Assembly: GCA_030638735.1 (NCBI GenBank)
Contig: DAOWEB010000101.1
Coordinates: 1-33,787, forward strand
DNA from: Spirochaetaceae bacterium
GTDB taxonomy: Bacteria; Spirochaetota; Spirochaetia; B11-G9
Length of the DNA stretch: 33,787 nucleotides
Reading direction: 5' to 3'
Part shown: in pieces, positions 33,205-33,787 of the stretch
How positions within the stretch are numbered: the stretch's first letter is position 1
Layout of the letters: the number at the start of each line of letters is the position of its first letter
Program-made: the position numbers and the translations under genes
Notes under the pieces: generated by a model
Databases searched by the model: none
What the model was told of the DNA's origin: nothing
The model's input: the letters and a program-made list of their open reading frames with translations, nothing else

Positions 33205-33787
33205 ATGGCAAGTTTACTACAACGTGCAAAGTATAATTTAGAAAGGCGCAAAGAAGAGGAAGCTGTACAATCAATTCCTATAGAGGAAAGGGAAAAAATC
33301 TATGGTGAAATTGACAGAGCTGTTGCATCCAATAAACTCAAAATTAAAGAAAATACTTTTACCTTTACACCTGTCCGCAGTGATATTAAACTTCCTGTTT
33401 TAATTAATTTAGGTGCTTTTATTCTGATAGCCGGGTTAAGTATAGCTTTCTATTTTATTTTTAATCAGGCTGAAAATTCTATTGTTTCCAAAAAAGAAAA
33501 TGTTATTTCTGCAGAAGGATTACTGCTCCAGGCATTAAAAGAAGAATCTGAACAACGGTTAGGAGAAAAAGAGAAAGAAATTTCCAGTATACAGAACAGA
33601 CTGGATGGTATGCGTGAAGAACAGCAGAAACTAATTTCCAGTTCAGAAGAACAAGCCCGTCAATTTGAAGCAGATCTTAAACAGGAATATGAGAAAGAAC
33701 TGGAAGAAGAGAGACTCAGGCTCCAGAATGAAGGTCTTTCCACAGATTCCATAGATTTGAAATTGCGTGAGTTTGAAACAATAAAAC
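33205..33787 (+). CDS. Membrane-anchored coiled-coil protein (5' part only)
   Basis: An open frame starts at the ATG at 33205 and runs without a stop off the right edge, giving 194 residues. A charged cytoplasmic N-terminus is followed by one membrane helix (about 63-86) and then a long Glu/Lys/Gln-rich heptad region (about 105-194), a predicted coiled coil. No family is recognised. The architecture suits an envelope or cytoskeletal scaffold, but function is open because the C-terminus is missing. Its start is 86 bases from the divergent cyclase start; only a weak ribosome site is visible. Confidence 0.8.
   Translation, partial: MASLLQRAKYNLERRKEEEAVQSIPIEEREKIYGEIDRAVASNKLKIKENTFTFTPVRSDIKLPVLINLGAFILIAGLSIAFYFIFNQAENSIVSKKENVISAEGLLLQALKEESEQRLGEKEKEISSIQNRLDGMREEQQKLISSSEEQARQFEADLKQEYEKELEEERLRLQNEGLSTDSIDLKLREFETIK

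Noticed and set aside
1-33787. CRISPR arrays, tRNA or rRNA genes
   Set aside because: No regularly spaced direct repeats, tRNA-like arms or rRNA-like conserved tracts were seen anywhere in the window.

Overview
The window is AT-rich, densely coded DNA with short intergenic gaps and several TAATG/ATGA stop-start overlaps. It most likely comes from a free-living, anaerobic member of the Spirochaetota. That placement is inference, from an archaeal-type UMP kinase, stand-alone CheY/CheX signalling, class III cyclases, a SpoIIE/RsbW/RsbV-type switch and a four-subunit 2-oxoacid:ferredoxin oxidoreductase. No rRNA, tRNA, CRISPR array or transposase gene was seen.

Layout. 1-4,434: the tail of an unknown gene, a repeat-bearing spacer, then a partner-switching module made of a membrane SpoIIE-type phosphatase facing a three-gene operon (STAS antagonist, RsbW-like kinase, and a protein that looks like a degenerate GHKL ATPase). 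4,679-6,430: a DEAD-box RNA helicase, separated by a 28-bp palindrome from a convergent adenylate cyclase/HEAT-repeat operon (10,613 down to 6,476). 10,811-14,367: a four-gene operon of CheY, CheX, a CheA-like membrane kinase with a c-type haem motif in its sensor region, and a cytochrome P460-like haem lipoprotein. This is the strongest candidate for a little-described system. A PilZ protein faces its end.

14,885-21,362: UMP kinase plus an APC permease fused to a PTS EIIA-like domain, an IclR regulator, and the porGDAB operon. A shared 19-bp operator-like palindrome lies before both iclR and porG, which suggests a local regulon. 21,346-24,753 is accessory DNA: a DUF4143 ATPase lodged at the 3' end of porB with a diverged second copy of the porB tail on its far side, a YbaK-like deacylase, two orphan small genes and a Phd/VapC toxin-antitoxin pair.

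24,810-33,787: a LOR/SDH-type (ornithine cyclodeaminase-like) protein with a TPR partner, a remnant of a TM1410/GH114-type gene, a large unknown protein with glycosyltransferase-like motifs, a secreted patatin-like phospholipase, glycerate kinase, a second membrane adenylate cyclase, and the start of a membrane-anchored coiled-coil protein running off the end. Signalling genes dominate: two cyclases, a PilZ protein, a partner switch and a haem-linked phosphorelay.
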